A DNA stretch of 48,413 nt from Aquifex sp964425585 (GCA_964425585.1 CAYRMG010000008.1:1-48413), one strand, 5' to 3'; shown: positions 7,907 to 16,726, counted from the stretch's first letter. Notes: generated by a model not told the origin, from the letters alone. Numbers and translations: made by a program.

Positions 7907-9588
7907 ACCTCTACCTTCCATCCGTGTTCTTCTATTACCTTTTTCACTATGCTCATGCCTATACCGAATCCCTTGGGGTTCTTACTGAAGAAAGGCTCAA
8001 ATATATGTTTTACCTCCTCGGGAGAAACCCCCTTTCCGTTGTCTTTATATATAAGCTTTTCTTCATTAATCTCAACGCTTATACGGCTTGCACCGTTTTC
8101 AACGGAGTTGTTTATGAGATTGTAAAAAACTTCCTTAAGGAGATTTTTATCGCCGTAAACCTCTTTTTTACCTTTTATCTCTATATCTATACCCGCGTAT
8201 AGCCTTGAGACTTCCCTTATAAGACTTTCAAGACTTATTTTTTCGGGCTTCAATTTTTTTTCCTGCCCCAGATGTCTGAATTGGTTTACCAAGGTGTTTA
8301 TCCTGTCAACCTCCTTAATTATGAGGGGAAGAATTTCCTTTATTTTTTCCCGCCCTTCCTCTTTCTCCAAAAGCCTCCCTATTCTTTCAAGGTTTAGTTT
8401 TATAGGTGTTAGGGGGTTTTTTATCTCATGAGCTATCCTTTTTACCGCTTCCTGCCAAACTTTGAATCTTTCTGCGAGAACAATGGGTGTTATATCCTCA
8501 AAGATGTGAATGCTTCCCTCTTCAAGTTCTATCTTTTCACACCTTATGTTTTTTTCCCTTTTTACCTCTTCTAATAAATCCTCCCTGTAGTTTCCGAACA
8601 TTTTCTGAAAGGTTTTGTTTACAAAAACCTCACCGTTTTTCTTTCTGTAAAGAATTGCAACGGGAAGGGTATCAAGAAGCCTTTTGAGGGTTTCCTTTTC
8701 CTCTTCAAGTCTGTCGTAAAGCTTTTTTAGATTCTCCTTCATATCTTTAAAAACCTTTGATAGCTTTTCTATCTCGTCCCCCGTTTTTTCAACATTTATC
8801 TCTACCTTCAAGTTTCCCTTTGCTATTTCCTGAGCTTTTTCCGTTAGCCTCTCTACGGGCTCGCTTATATACCTTGCGAATAACATTGAAAGCCAAACGG
8901 TAGCAAGAAGCGTAATCAAACCTATTGCAACTACGAGGAATATGTAGATGCCCGTTATTATATCTCTTGCCTTAGTGAGGGAACGCAAATCAAAGGCAGT
9001 TTTCCCTAAAGTGTTAAGCTCCTTGAAAAATCCATCTTTTCTCTCAACGACCACATACTTATCCCCGAGGCAAAGGAAAACCTCATCTTGCTCTTCTATA
9101 TCTTTCTTACAGGGATAGTGAATTATACTTTTTACGAAGCTTATTTTATTTAACTCTTCATCGGAAAGTTTTCCGAGAAGCTCCTTTTCCCTTCTTAGGT
9201 TTTCCCTTTTGTAAGATTCAAGTTCCCTGTATATTGTTTCCGAGCTCTTTGCAAGGCTTCTTATCTTCTCGCTGAAAAAAATCCTCGTTGATTGGAATAG
9301 AAGAAACACGGAAAGAATGTTCAAAGCAAAAAGGGGAATGAATATATAAAGTATTATTACGTTTGCTATCTTTCTTCTTAGTTTTCTCTGGGACTTTCCG
9401 AGATAAACCTTTATGAGTTTTCTGAAGGTTATGGCGGAAATAATTATGAGAAAGAGGAGGTCAACGTTTATGGCTATGAGTATAAAAGGGTAGTTAGCAT
9501 CGGGAAGATGACTTAGGTTTAAGAAAAAGAGCCAGTTTATTACCGCAAGGAAAATAAAAAGGAAAAGTATCAGGATTTTATTCTTCAC
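7855..9588 (-). CDS. membrane sensor histidine kinase, NtrY-like
   Basis: A 577-residue two-component sensor. Three hydrophobic helices lie in the first 100 residues and a fourth at about 208-238, enclosing an extracytoplasmic region (about 100-205). A HAMP domain (SEPVERLTEKAQEIAKGNL) and a PAS-like domain (about 295-370) precede the kinase core. The phosphorylated histidine is His387 in AVKRIAHEIKNPLTPIKL, the NtrY-type H-box; the ATPase N-box is NLINNSVENGA, with DNGKG and GFGIGMSIV G-boxes. The start is a GTG preceded by AAGGGAAGGG, overlapping phoU by 11 bases. No response regulator is next to it. Pairing with phoU suggests phosphate-related sensing, though the H-box is that of nitrogen/redox kinases. 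Confidence 0.9.
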   Translation of the reverse strand: MKNKILILFLFIFLAVINWLFFLNLSHLPDANYPFILIAINVDLLFLIIISAITFRKLIKVYLGKSQRKLRRKIANVIILYIFIPLFALNILSVFLLFQSTRIFFSEKIRSLAKSSETIYRELESYKRENLRREKELLGKLSDEELNKISFVKSIIHYPCKKDIEEQDEVFLCLGDKYVVVERKDGFFKELNTLGKTAFDLRSLTKARDIITGIYIFLVVAIGLITLLATVWLSMLFARYISEPVERLTEKAQEIAKGNLKVEINVEKTGDEIEKLSKVFKDMKENLKKLYDRLEEEKETLKRLLDTLPVAILYRKKNGEVFVNKTFQKMFGNYREDLLEEVKREKNIRCEKIELEEGSIHIFEDITPIVLAERFKVWQEAVKRIAHEIKNPLTPIKLNLERIGRLLEKEEGREKIKEILPLIIKEVDRINTLVNQFRHLGQEKKLKPEKISLESLIREVSRLYAGIDIEIKGKKEVYGDKNLLKEVFYNLINNSVENGASRISVEINEEKLIYKDNGKGVSPEEVKHIFEPFFSKNPKGFGIGMSIVKKVIEEHGWKVEVYPSDGFLLEIDFRSKN

Positions 9589-10246
9589 CCCTTCCCTTGA
9601 TATGCTGGTGTTTTACTATTTCTCCCTCCGAAAGGTAAATTGCCGCTTCCGCAACGTTTTCCGCGTGGTCAGCAATTCTCTCGTAATGTCTTGCAACGAA
9701 GGATAGATTCATAGCCCTTTTTATGTTTCTCGGGTCTTCAAGAACGTAGGTTATGAGCTCCCTTTCCAGTTGGTGGTAAAGCTCGTCTATGAGGTCATCC
9801 CTTTCTATAACTTTTTTGGCAAGGGGGACATCTTCCTGAATAAAAGATATTACACTGTCGTTTACCATCTCCTTTACCATTTCCGCCATGAAGTTAAGAT
9901 TTACGTAAGGTTTTAATGGAGGCTCCTCCGCAAGAAGAATAGCCCTTTCCGCTATATTTTCCGCCTCATCCCCCATTCTCTCAAGGTCTGAGACGATTTT
10001 ATATATTCCCATAATCATACGCAGGTCTCCCGCCTCGGGCTGGTAGAGGGCAATCATTCTTATACATCTCCTTTCTATATCAACCTCAAGAAGGTCTATC
10101 GTGTCATCTCCTTTTATAACCTCCTCTGCGAGTTCCACATCCTGCTTGTTGAGGGCTTCTGTGGCTTTATCTATAGCTTCCTGAACGTATTTAGCCATTT
10201 TTATGACGAGCTCTTTTGTTTCCTCAAGTTCCTTAAAGAGTTTCAT
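9578..10246 (-). CDS. phoU: phosphate transport regulator PhoU
   Basis: A 222-residue all-helical protein of two homologous three-helix bundles. Each bundle carries the PhoU metal-binding signature: DLERMGDEAENIAERA in the first and HYERIADHAENVAEAA in the second. PhoU normally restrains the PhoR-type sensor and the Pst phosphate transporter. Here it is followed by, and overlaps by 11 bases, an NtrY-like kinase gene, and no pst genes are present in the window. The ATG has no Shine-Dalgarno and is separated from the divergent gmhA ATG by only 15 bases. Confidence 0.94.
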   Translation of the reverse strand: MKLFKELEETKELVIKMAKYVQEAIDKATEALNKQDVELAEEVIKGDDTIDLLEVDIERRCIRMIALYQPEAGDLRMIMGIYKIVSDLERMGDEAENIAERAILLAEEPPLKPYVNLNFMAEMVKEMVNDSVISFIQEDVPLAKKVIERDDLIDELYHQLERELITYVLEDPRNIKRAMNLSFVARHYERIADHAENVAEAAIYLSEGEIVKHQHIKGRGEE

Positions 10247-10261
10247 AATAGTATTTAATAT
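10247..10261. promoter_or_regulatory. 15-base divergent start-to-start spacer with -10-like hexamers on both strands
   Basis: The only DNA between the phoU and gmhA start codons is a 15-base A/T-rich spacer containing a single G/C pair. On the plus strand TAGTAT (10249-10254) ends 7 bases before the gmhA ATG; on the minus strand TATTAA (10260-10255) ends 8 bases before the phoU ATG. Both would give leaderless messages from overlapping promoters whose -35 regions lie inside the opposite gene. Confidence 0.4.
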
Positions 10262-10837
10262 ATGATAGAGCTTGTAAGGAAAATATTTAAGGAAAGTGCG
10301 GAGGTAAAACTGGCATTTCTTGAACTATACGAGGAGAGAATCGTTGAGGTCGCGGGAATAATAGCAACGGCTCTGAAGGACGGCAACAAAGTTATACTTT
10401 TCGGAAACGGAGGAAGTGCAGCGGATGCTCAACATATAGCCGCCGAGCTTGTGGGCAGATTTAAGAGGGAGAGAAGACCCCTTCCCGCTATAGCCCTCAC
10501 AACCGACACTTCCATACTTACCGCACTCGGAAACGATTACGGCTTTGAGACAATATTTGAGAGACAGGTTGAAGCTCTCTGTATACCGGGAGATGTAGCG
10601 ATAGGAATAACCACATCGGGAAACTCGGAAAATGTAATAAGGGGGCTGAAGAAAGCCCATGACCTCGGAGCTACTACGGTAGCCTTTACGGGTAGAAACG
10701 GGGGTAAGGTAGCAGAAATAGCCCATTACACCTTTATAGTTCCTTCTTACGAAACGCCGAGAATTCAAGAGTGCCATATAACCCTCGGTCATACAATTTG
10801 TGAGCTCGTTGACAAAATACTATGCGAAGAGTCTTAG
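10262..10837 (+). CDS. gmhA: phosphoheptose isomerase (sedoheptulose 7-phosphate isomerase)
   Basis: A 191-residue SIS-domain enzyme that converts sedoheptulose 7-phosphate to glycero-manno-heptose 7-phosphate, the first step to ADP-heptose for lipopolysaccharide core. The GmhA signature is seen in FGNGGSAADAQHIAAELVGRF, the phosphate loop in GITTSGNSENVIRGL, and the late catalytic histidine region in IQECHITLGHTICELVD. The length is normal. It implies an outer membrane with LPS. The 3' end overlaps nadK by 16 bases. Confidence 0.93.
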   Translation: MIELVRKIFKESAEVKLAFLELYEERIVEVAGIIATALKDGNKVILFGNGGSAADAQHIAAELVGRFKRERRPLPAIALTTDTSILTALGNDYGFETIFERQVEALCIPGDVAIGITTSGNSENVIRGLKKAHDLGATTVAFTGRNGGKVAEIAHYTFIVPSYETPRIQECHITLGHTICELVDKILCEES

Positions 10838-11646
10838 TATTTTTAAAGGATTCAAAAAATGCCCTTGAAACCTTTAAGTTAATTGAACCTATACTTAAGA
10901 ATTACGGCGTTCAATATAAGAAGTTTATAAACAGGAGAAATTTTGTTAAAAAACTCAGGCCTGTAAATTACGAGCTCTTCCTCGTTATAGGCGGAGACGG
11001 AACATTTTTGAGCGGGGCACGTATAGCCTCAAGATACGGCATTCCGCTCATAGGTATAAACGAGGGGAGATTCGGCTTTCTTACGGAAATCAAGAAGGAA
11101 GAGGCTTCAGAGGTTCTTCCTATGGTTCTTGAGGGAAAGGTAAAAATTCAGGAGAGATTGATGATAGATGTATTCCTCAAAAGGGGAAACAAGATAAAGT
11201 ATCTGGGGAACTATCTGAACGATGCGGTTGTATCAAAAAGTAGCATAGCACGGGTAATAAGAACGGAGGTCTTTGTAAACGGTGAAAGGATTGTTGAGGT
11301 CTTCGGAGACGGAGTAATATTATCAACCCCCACGGGTTCAACCGCATACGCTCTTTCCGCAGGAGGCCCAATACTTTACCCCGAATCAAAAAACCTCTTA
11401 TTTGTTCCCATATGTCCCCACACATTGAGCAACAGACCCCTTGTTCTTCCCTCCGAGTTTACAATCACCTTCAGGATTGCTTCGGGAAATACAGAGGGAT
11501 ATTTAACACTTGACGGTCAAGAAGGAACTCATTTAAAAAAAGAGGATGAGGTTATCGTAAAGACTTCTAAATACGTGTGTAAAACCTTCGCACATCCTTA
11601 TAAGACCTTTTTCGGCATTTTGAGGGAAAAGTTAAGGTGGGGGTAG
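10822..11646 (+). CDS. nadK: NAD kinase
   Basis: A 274-residue enzyme phosphorylating NAD to NADP. The family GGDGT motif is at residues 57-61 (VIGGDGTFLSGAR; Asp59 is the expected catalytic residue) and the nucleotide-binding TPTGSTAYALSAGGP motif at 169-183. The start ATG overlaps the end of gmhA by 16 bases, so the two genes form a compact operon. Its 3' end overlaps the convergent dnaC-like gene by 15 bases. NADPH is the main reductant for carbon fixation and biosynthesis in this type of cell. Confidence 0.94.
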   Translation: MRRVLVFLKDSKNALETFKLIEPILKNYGVQYKKFINRRNFVKKLRPVNYELFLVIGGDGTFLSGARIASRYGIPLIGINEGRFGFLTEIKKEEASEVLPMVLEGKVKIQERLMIDVFLKRGNKIKYLGNYLNDAVVSKSSIARVIRTEVFVNGERIVEVFGDGVILSTPTGSTAYALSAGGPILYPESKNLLFVPICPHTLSNRPLVLPSEFTITFRIASGNTEGYLTLDGQEGTHLKKEDEVIVKTSKYVCKTFAHPYKTFFGILREKLRWG

Positions 11647-12345
11647 TTTGAATCTTACCTTCTTCACCTTCCGCAGGTCTTCCCCTTTCATTATCACGAG
11701 GTCGTTCACCTCATAAAGTTTTGAAACAACGTTTTCCCCCAGTCTCGCACTAAGGTCCTGGCTTATCTTTACGTTGCTTTCTTCATTTTCAAGGTTGAAG
11801 TTTGTCGTTACTATGGTGCTCTTCAGGTTGTTATACCTGTAGGTAATTATGTAAGATATGAGCTCCCTTTGCCAATCGCTCAACCTCTCGGAACCCAGGT
11901 CATCAAGCACGAGAACGGGAACGTTCAAAATTGCCTTTATGAACTTAAGGTCTTTTCCTTCATCTATCGCCATCTTGAGCCTGTATATTAGGTCTTTCGT
12001 GTCAAAGAATACCCCTTTTACCCTTTTTTTCTCGTAAAGGGCTTTTAGAACCGCAATGGCTATATGCGTTTTTCCTATTCCCGGGGAGCCTACGAAGGTT
12101 ATTCCCCTTCCCTCTTCTTCGTTGAAGGTTTGAACGAACTTCTTTGCCACGAGAAGCGCACCATCCTGGGACGGATTCATAGGTTTATAGTTTTCCAGAG
12201 AAACGTTCCAATATCTTTTGGGGATATTTAACTCCCTGTTTATATCCCTGTTTTTATACCTGCATGCACATAGCTTAAGCGTTCCGTGGCCTGTTTTCAT
12301 AAAACCGGTTCCGTTGCAAAGCTCACAGGTATCAACCTTTTCCAT
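11632..12345 (-). CDS. dnaC: DnaC-type replicative helicase loader (AAA+ ATPase)
   Basis: A 237-residue AAA+ protein. An N-terminal metal-binding-like segment has Cys7, Cys10, Cys26 and Cys28. Walker A is GSPGIGKT (86-93), Walker B LVLDDLGSE (146-154), sensor I VTTNF (about 179-183), and the probable arginine finger lies in LSARLGENV. This is the domain order of DnaC/DnaI loaders, and A. aeolicus DnaC is the structurally characterised relative that I recall. IstB-like transposition ATPases share the core, but the N-terminal cysteines and absence of a transposase favour the loader. The ATG lacks a Shine-Dalgarno; TTTAAT ends 8 bases upstream. Confidence 0.88.
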   Translation of the reverse strand: MEKVDTCELCNGTGFMKTGHGTLKLCACRYKNRDINRELNIPKRYWNVSLENYKPMNPSQDGALLVAKKFVQTFNEEEGRGITFVGSPGIGKTHIAIAVLKALYEKKRVKGVFFDTKDLIYRLKMAIDEGKDLKFIKAILNVPVLVLDDLGSERLSDWQRELISYIITYRYNNLKSTIVTTNFNLENEESNVKISQDLSARLGENVVSKLYEVNDLVIMKGEDLRKVKKVRFKLPPP

Positions 12346-12353
12346 AGTTTTAA

Positions 12354-12359
12354 ATTAAA
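12354..12359 (-). promoter_or_regulatory. -10-like hexamer of dnaC, candidate leaderless promoter
   Basis: On the minus strand TTTAAT (5 of 6) is followed by 8 bases and the dnaC ATG, with no Shine-Dalgarno. The upstream gene (slipin) ends just before it, so dnaC could be transcribed both from this site and by read-through. Confidence 0.35.
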
Positions 12360-12363
12360 TACT

Positions 12364-13128
12364 TTACTCGGCTTTTTCCCCCTTCTTCTTCATGAACTCA
12401 ACCAGTTCAAGGGGAAACGGGAATATAATGGTTTTCGCGTTGTGGAGCCCTATTGTGTGGAGTGTCTCAAGGTATCTTATCTGTATGGCTATGGGTTCCT
12501 GAGCGAGTATTTTGGCAGCATCAAGGAGCTTTTGGGCAGCCTGGTATTCCGCTTCCGCACTTATTATTTTTGCCCTTCTCTCCCTTTCCGCTTCCGCCTG
12601 TCTGGCGAGAGCCTTTCTAAGCTCTTCGGGAAGGTCTATCTTTTTTAGCTCTACAGCTATTACCTTCACGCCCCAGGGGTCTGTTTGCCTATCTATTATT
12701 TCTTGGAGCTTCATATTTATCTTTTCCCTTTGGGAGAGTAGTTCATCCAGTTCCGCCTCACCGCATACGCTTCTCAATGTAGTTTGGGCTATCTGTGAGG
12801 TTGCATAAAGGTAATCCTCAACTTCAACTATGGCCTTCACCGGGTCAACAACCCTAAAGTAAACTACAGCATCAACCTGAACAGAGACGTTATCCTTCGT
12901 TATGACGTCCTGTGTGGGAACGTCCAAGGTTACCGTTCTCAGGGAAACCCTGACTATGCGGTCTATTATGGGAATCACTATGATGAGACCGGGCCCCTTT
13001 GCACCTATAACTCTCCCCAGACGAAAAACAACAGCTCTTTCATACTCGGGAATAATCTTAATGGCGGATGCAAGAAATATGAGAATCAGTATGGCTATAA
13101 ATATTGTATTAATCGGAAGAAACTCCAT
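12364..13128 (-). CDS. slipin / stomatin-like SPFH membrane protein
   Basis: A 254-residue SPFH-domain protein anchored by one N-terminal helix (residues about 6-24). The core motifs are EYERAVVFRLGRVIGAKGPG, LDVPTQDVITKDNVSVQVDAVVYFRV and the downstream RSVCGEAELDELLSQRE, then an Ala/Glu/Arg-rich coiled coil (LARQAEAERERRAKIISAEAE). Such proteins oligomerise at the membrane and organise microdomains or modulate proteases. Bacterial slipins are usually paired with an NfeD protein; none is adjacent here. A CTGAAA -35 and TATATT -10 with 17-base spacing end 6 bases before the ATG. Confidence 0.9.
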   Translation of the reverse strand: MEFLPINTIFIAILILIFLASAIKIIPEYERAVVFRLGRVIGAKGPGLIIVIPIIDRIVRVSLRTVTLDVPTQDVITKDNVSVQVDAVVYFRVVDPVKAIVEVEDYLYATSQIAQTTLRSVCGEAELDELLSQREKINMKLQEIIDRQTDPWGVKVIAVELKKIDLPEELRKALARQAEAERERRAKIISAEAEYQAAQKLLDAAKILAQEPIAIQIRYLETLHTIGLHNAKTIIFPFPLELVEFMKKKGEKAE

Positions 13129-13134
13129 AGAAAT

Positions 13135-13163
13135 AATATATAGATTAACCTTTACCTTTTCAG
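13135..13163 (-). promoter_or_regulatory. candidate leaderless promoter of the slipin gene
   Basis: Minus strand: -35 CTGAAA (13163-13158; 4 of 6 to TTGACA), 17-base spacer, -10 TATATT (13140-13135; 5 of 6), then 6 bases and the ATG. The transcript would start at the start codon. The -35 lies inside the 3' end of the upstream gene. Confidence 0.5.
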
Positions 13164-15215
13164 CATAGTTTTATCAAAGCGCGTTTTCGGTTCCTCGCAG
13201 GCGTATCCCTTGCATAAGTAATACGTCGTTTTACCGTCTAACGGTTTCATACTCGCTATAAATTCGCTCAGTTTCTCGGTTTTTTCATCCTTCAGAAGGA
13301 TTAAAAGATCCGGAATATATTCGGAGTCCAGCTGTCCCTTTATCTCTGTCCAGGAGTTGTCCTTAGGAACTATTACGAGCTCCTTTGAGCCGTTTACTAT
13401 GAGGTCAAGGGCTATTAAAGAAAAGGTATGTGCGGATGGGAAGTTTGCTATTTCCCAGGAAAAAGCGTTAAGGGTTTTGTATCCGTATTCTTCAAGCTCT
13501 TTTTTCCCTATGAGTCTTCCGAGCCTAATCAGGTTATATGCGGAAACGGAGTTTCCCGAAGGAGTCGCCCCGTCGTAAACTTCTTTTTTCCTTACCGGAA
13601 CATCGGTAAAGAAGTCGGGAGTCTGGAAGAAACCTCCGTTTTCTTCGTCCCAGAAGTGTTTTATCTGAACTTTCTGAAGTTCAAGGGCTTTTTCAAGGTA
13701 ATTGCTTTCAAGGGTTGCCTCGTAAAGCTCAAGAAGTCCCCATATCAAGTATGCGTAATCCTCCAAAAATCCGTAATATTTTGTTTCTCCTTCCATATAC
13801 CTGTGAAGTAGAAGTCCTTTTTCGTCAACCATTCGCTTAAGAATAAAGTCCGCACACCCCTTTGCCAGCTCTATCCATTCCTCCTTTCCGAGAGCCCTTC
13901 CGCTGAAAGAAAGACCCGCTATAGCAAGCCCATTCCAATCGGTGAGAATTTTTTCATCCCTGAGGGGTTTTACCCTCTTTTCCCTTGCCTTTAAGAGCTT
14001 TTCCCTTACATCTTTGAGCTTTTTCTCAAAGGATTCTTTATCCATTCCCAACTCTTTTGCAACTTCTTCATATTCCCTTCCCACGTAAAGTATGTTCCTT
14101 CCCGTCTTCCTTTTGGTTGCTTCTTCAAGGTAATTTCCCTCTTTCTGAAGGTTAAAAACCTTTATTGTAAACTCAAGTTCTTCAGGAGTTAAAACTTCCC
14201 TCAGCTCATCAATGCTCCAGGTGTAAAACTTCCCTTCCTCCCCTTCGCTGTCCGCATCCCACGCCGAGTAAAAAGCTCCTTCCGGAGAAAGCATATCTCT
14301 CTTTAGAAACTCAACAATTTCCTCCGATGTTCTTCTGAATAGTTCCTTTCCGAGGAGTTGATAGCCTTCCGTATATGCTATGAGCAGTAAAGCCTGGTCG
14401 TAAAGCATTTTCTCAAAGTGGGGAAGAAGCCATTCTTTATCGGTTGAGTATCTGTGAAATCCGAAACCTACGTGATCCCATATACCTCCCATTCTCATGG
14501 CGGTTAAGGTTTTATCTATCATCCTGAGAGCCTGCTCACGTTTATACCTGTAGTAATACCTTCCGAGAAACATAAGGTTATGGGGTATGGGGAATTTGGG
14601 AGCGTTTCCGAAACCCCCGAAATGCTCATCGTAAGAAGAAAATAGCTCGGAAAAAGCTCTATGGAGAACATCCTCACCCAATTGTGCTTCTGCTTTTTCC
14701 TTTGATGCTTCCTCCAGTGCCTTTACGAGATGTTTTGCCGTGTTTAAAAGCTTTTCCCTATCTTTTTCCCATAGTTCCTTAATTTTCAGGAGTATGTCTT
14801 TCAATCCGGGTCTTCCGAAAAAGCTCTCTTTCGGAAAGTAGGTTCCCGCAAAAAACGGCTCCTTGTCGGGGGTCATTATAATTGTGAGAGGCCACCCTCC
14901 GCTTCCGGTCATAGCCTGACAAACGCTCATATAAAAGGCATCTATATCGGGTCTCTCTTCACGGTCAACTTTTATGGGAACAAAGTATTTATTTAAAATT
15001 TCCGCTATCTCTTCGTCTTCAAAACTCTCCTTTTCCATCACGTGACACCAGTGGCAGGTTGAGTATCCTATGGAGAGAAATATGGGTTTGTTTTCCTTCT
15101 TTGCCTTTTCAAAGGCTTCATCGCTCCACGGATACCAATCAACGGGATTGTAAGCGTGCTGTCTTAGATAGGGACTCTTTTCCTTTATAAGCCGATTAGG
15201 TTTTCTTTTATCCAT
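13152..15215 (-). CDS. thioredoxin domain-containing protein of the YyaL/DUF255 family
   Basis: A 687-residue protein with an N-terminal thioredoxin-like domain (DUF255) followed by an (alpha/alpha)6 barrel related to N-acylglucosamine 2-epimerases, as in YyaL and human SPATA20. The N-terminus has SPYLRQHAYNPVDWYPW and the redox-like CHWC motif at Cys54-Cys57 (YSTCHWCHVMEKESF), then VDREERPDID and GSGGWPLTIIMTPD. The barrel contains ILTDWNGLAIAGL. The biochemical function of this widespread family is not established. It ends shortly before the slipin gene and begins 9 bases after the PilN-like gene. Confidence 0.92.
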   Translation of the reverse strand: MDKRKPNRLIKEKSPYLRQHAYNPVDWYPWSDEAFEKAKKENKPIFLSIGYSTCHWCHVMEKESFEDEEIAEILNKYFVPIKVDREERPDIDAFYMSVCQAMTGSGGWPLTIIMTPDKEPFFAGTYFPKESFFGRPGLKDILLKIKELWEKDREKLLNTAKHLVKALEEASKEKAEAQLGEDVLHRAFSELFSSYDEHFGGFGNAPKFPIPHNLMFLGRYYYRYKREQALRMIDKTLTAMRMGGIWDHVGFGFHRYSTDKEWLLPHFEKMLYDQALLLIAYTEGYQLLGKELFRRTSEEIVEFLKRDMLSPEGAFYSAWDADSEGEEGKFYTWSIDELREVLTPEELEFTIKVFNLQKEGNYLEEATKRKTGRNILYVGREYEEVAKELGMDKESFEKKLKDVREKLLKAREKRVKPLRDEKILTDWNGLAIAGLSFSGRALGKEEWIELAKGCADFILKRMVDEKGLLLHRYMEGETKYYGFLEDYAYLIWGLLELYEATLESNYLEKALELQKVQIKHFWDEENGGFFQTPDFFTDVPVRKKEVYDGATPSGNSVSAYNLIRLGRLIGKKELEEYGYKTLNAFSWEIANFPSAHTFSLIALDLIVNGSKELVIVPKDNSWTEIKGQLDSEYIPDLLILLKDEKTEKLSEFIASMKPLDGKTTYYLCKGYACEEPKTRFDKTMLKR

Positions 15216-15224
15216 AAGGAAAGT

Positions 15225-15833
15225 TTAGGGATTTTTTTTACTCTTTTCTATGAGCTCTATACAAAATCTTTTGTAAGGATAACCCGCGATGAGTATAAGC
15301 TCCTGCTTTTTCACCCTGCCGAGTTCATAAATACTTTCGTCTTCCCTTAGAGCAATGAAATCAACCTGAAGTATCGGTTTTCCTACGGTAAAGCTCTTCT
15401 TTGCCGACACATCACAGCTCTTTTCCCTGAAAACGCAAAGGGAAACGTTTTGAAGAATAATGCCTTTATTTAGCCTGTTTTTTCTTTCAAAAACTGCTTT
15501 TAAGCTTTCGTTATACTTTTCAATAAAGGTGAAAAGTTTCTTTTTCCTTTCAAGTCTTCTTTTTTCCGCCTCAAGCCTTTTAAGGGAGATTATAAGGCTT
15601 TCTCTTTTTGCTTTTTCCCTTTCCAGTTCAACCTTGAGGTTATTTAATCTGTTGTTGAGGATAAAGTAATAACCTGCGGTAAGAATGAGTAGAATAACTC
15701 CCGCAAGGAATAATATGGGTAATATGTTGGCTACAAGGCTTTCCCTCAGTTCAGCGATATTTAAGCTTTTAAGTTTTTCAAGAAAACCGACTTCTTTGTT
15801 CAGATTTATCCTTATAAGCTTTTTCCTGTTCAT
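15225..15833 (-). CDS. PilN-like (fimbrial assembly) membrane protein
   Basis: A 202-residue protein with a short cytoplasmic tail starting RKKLIRINLNKEVGF, one membrane helix (about residues 38-55), a long basic coiled coil (about 60-110) and a small C-terminal domain. This is the layout of PilN, the inner-membrane alignment-complex protein of type IV pili or its GspL relative. PilN tails normally carry an INLLP-like sequence that docks in PilM; INLNKE occupies that place. The gene overlaps the PilM-like gene by 4 bases. Sequence similarity is low, so the name rests on topology and pairing. Confidence 0.65.
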   Translation of the reverse strand: MNRKKLIRINLNKEVGFLEKLKSLNIAELRESLVANILPILFLAGVILLILTAGYYFILNNRLNNLKVELEREKAKRESLIISLKRLEAEKRRLERKKKLFTFIEKYNESLKAVFERKNRLNKGIILQNVSLCVFREKSCDVSAKKSFTVGKPILQVDFIALREDESIYELGRVKKQELILIAGYPYKRFCIELIEKSKKNP

Positions 15834-16726
15834 GCTCCCTCAAGCCCCCTTATAGCAAGAATGTAGGGTATGTAAAAGGAAGCGGGAACGTATTCGGGCT
15901 CTATCGGCCCTAAAACGGGAAGATTTGTAAGAACTTTTTCAAGAACATCATCGTGCTCTATAGCTTTTCCGGCAAGGTAAAGGGTGTTTACCTCGTTCAT
16001 AAGGAGCTGGTTTTTCACCTCCACGAATAAATCTTCAAGGAGTGTTTCATCCTTACTCTCAAGATACTCGTTCAGGGAAAAATTCAGAATTGTGTATGTA
16101 ACGGAGTGTTCCGTATAATAAACAAAGACACTCTCGTGAAGATCCATATAAAGGATTGCAAAGGGAATCCTCAGATTAAATAGAAGTCCTCCGTTTATTA
16201 TGGTTATTACCTCATAATCAACTATACCCAGCTCAAGCCCTGCCTTTTGAACTATATTCTTCAAATTATCGTATACGCTTTTTCGCACTATAACAAAAGC
16301 GAGAATTTTATACTTTTTGTCTTCCGTTTCCCACACGTAGTAGTCGTAAACACTTTCCTCCTTCAGATTTTCTTTTTCCGCATTTACATAAGTTTCTATG
16401 GCTGCCTCAAGGTCTTTCTTAGACAGTAAAACAGGATACTTGTTTAGTTTGAGTATCCCGTTTCTCGCGGTTATGCAGGTGTGGGCTTTTTTCCCCTCCA
16501 GCTTCAGTTCCTTTACCTTCTCTTTTAAGATGTTTATCTTTTCTTCCTCGCTCTTTCCATACCAGTTTATCTCAACGGGTTCAAAGGTAGGAAGTCCGTC
16601 TTTATCCACTTCAAGTATCCTTACAAAGTAAGGGGTAAGGTAAAGGGAAAGGGAAGTTTTCGGAGAGAAGGAGAAAGGAAGGGAAATCCTTATTTTCTTT
16701 TTCCTTAGCTTTTCAAGGACGTTCAT
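15830..16726 (-). CDS. PilM-like actin-fold protein
   Basis: A 298-residue soluble protein with the pattern of an actin-like/PilM or GspL cytoplasmic domain: N-terminal SLSLYLTPYFVRILEVDKDG, then alternating strands with LAFVIVRKSVYDNLKNIVQKAGLELG, where the PilM family has a conserved 'sources of the second subdomain' stretch, and a C-terminal LYLAGKA. It overlaps ppsA (4 bases) and the PilN-like gene (4 bases), consistent with translational coupling. It is divergent; I infer the pilus or secretion role mainly from the PilM-PilN arrangement. No pilin, PilO, PilQ or PilT gene lies in the window. Confidence 0.6.
   Translation of the reverse strand: MNVLEKLRKKKIRISLPFSFSPKTSLSLYLTPYFVRILEVDKDGLPTFEPVEINWYGKSEEEKINILKEKVKELKLEGKKAHTCITARNGILKLNKYPVLLSKKDLEAAIETYVNAEKENLKEESVYDYYVWETEDKKYKILAFVIVRKSVYDNLKNIVQKAGLELGIVDYEVITIINGGLLFNLRIPFAILYMDLHESVFVYYTEHSVTYTILNFSLNEYLESKDETLLEDLFVEVKNQLLMNEVNTLYLAGKAIEHDDVLEKVLTNLPVLGPIEPEYVPASFYIPYILAIRGLEGA

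Noticed and set aside
11632..12345. IstB transposition ATPase instead of DnaC
   Set aside because: No transposase neighbour, and the N-terminal cysteine cluster and length fit helicase loaders.
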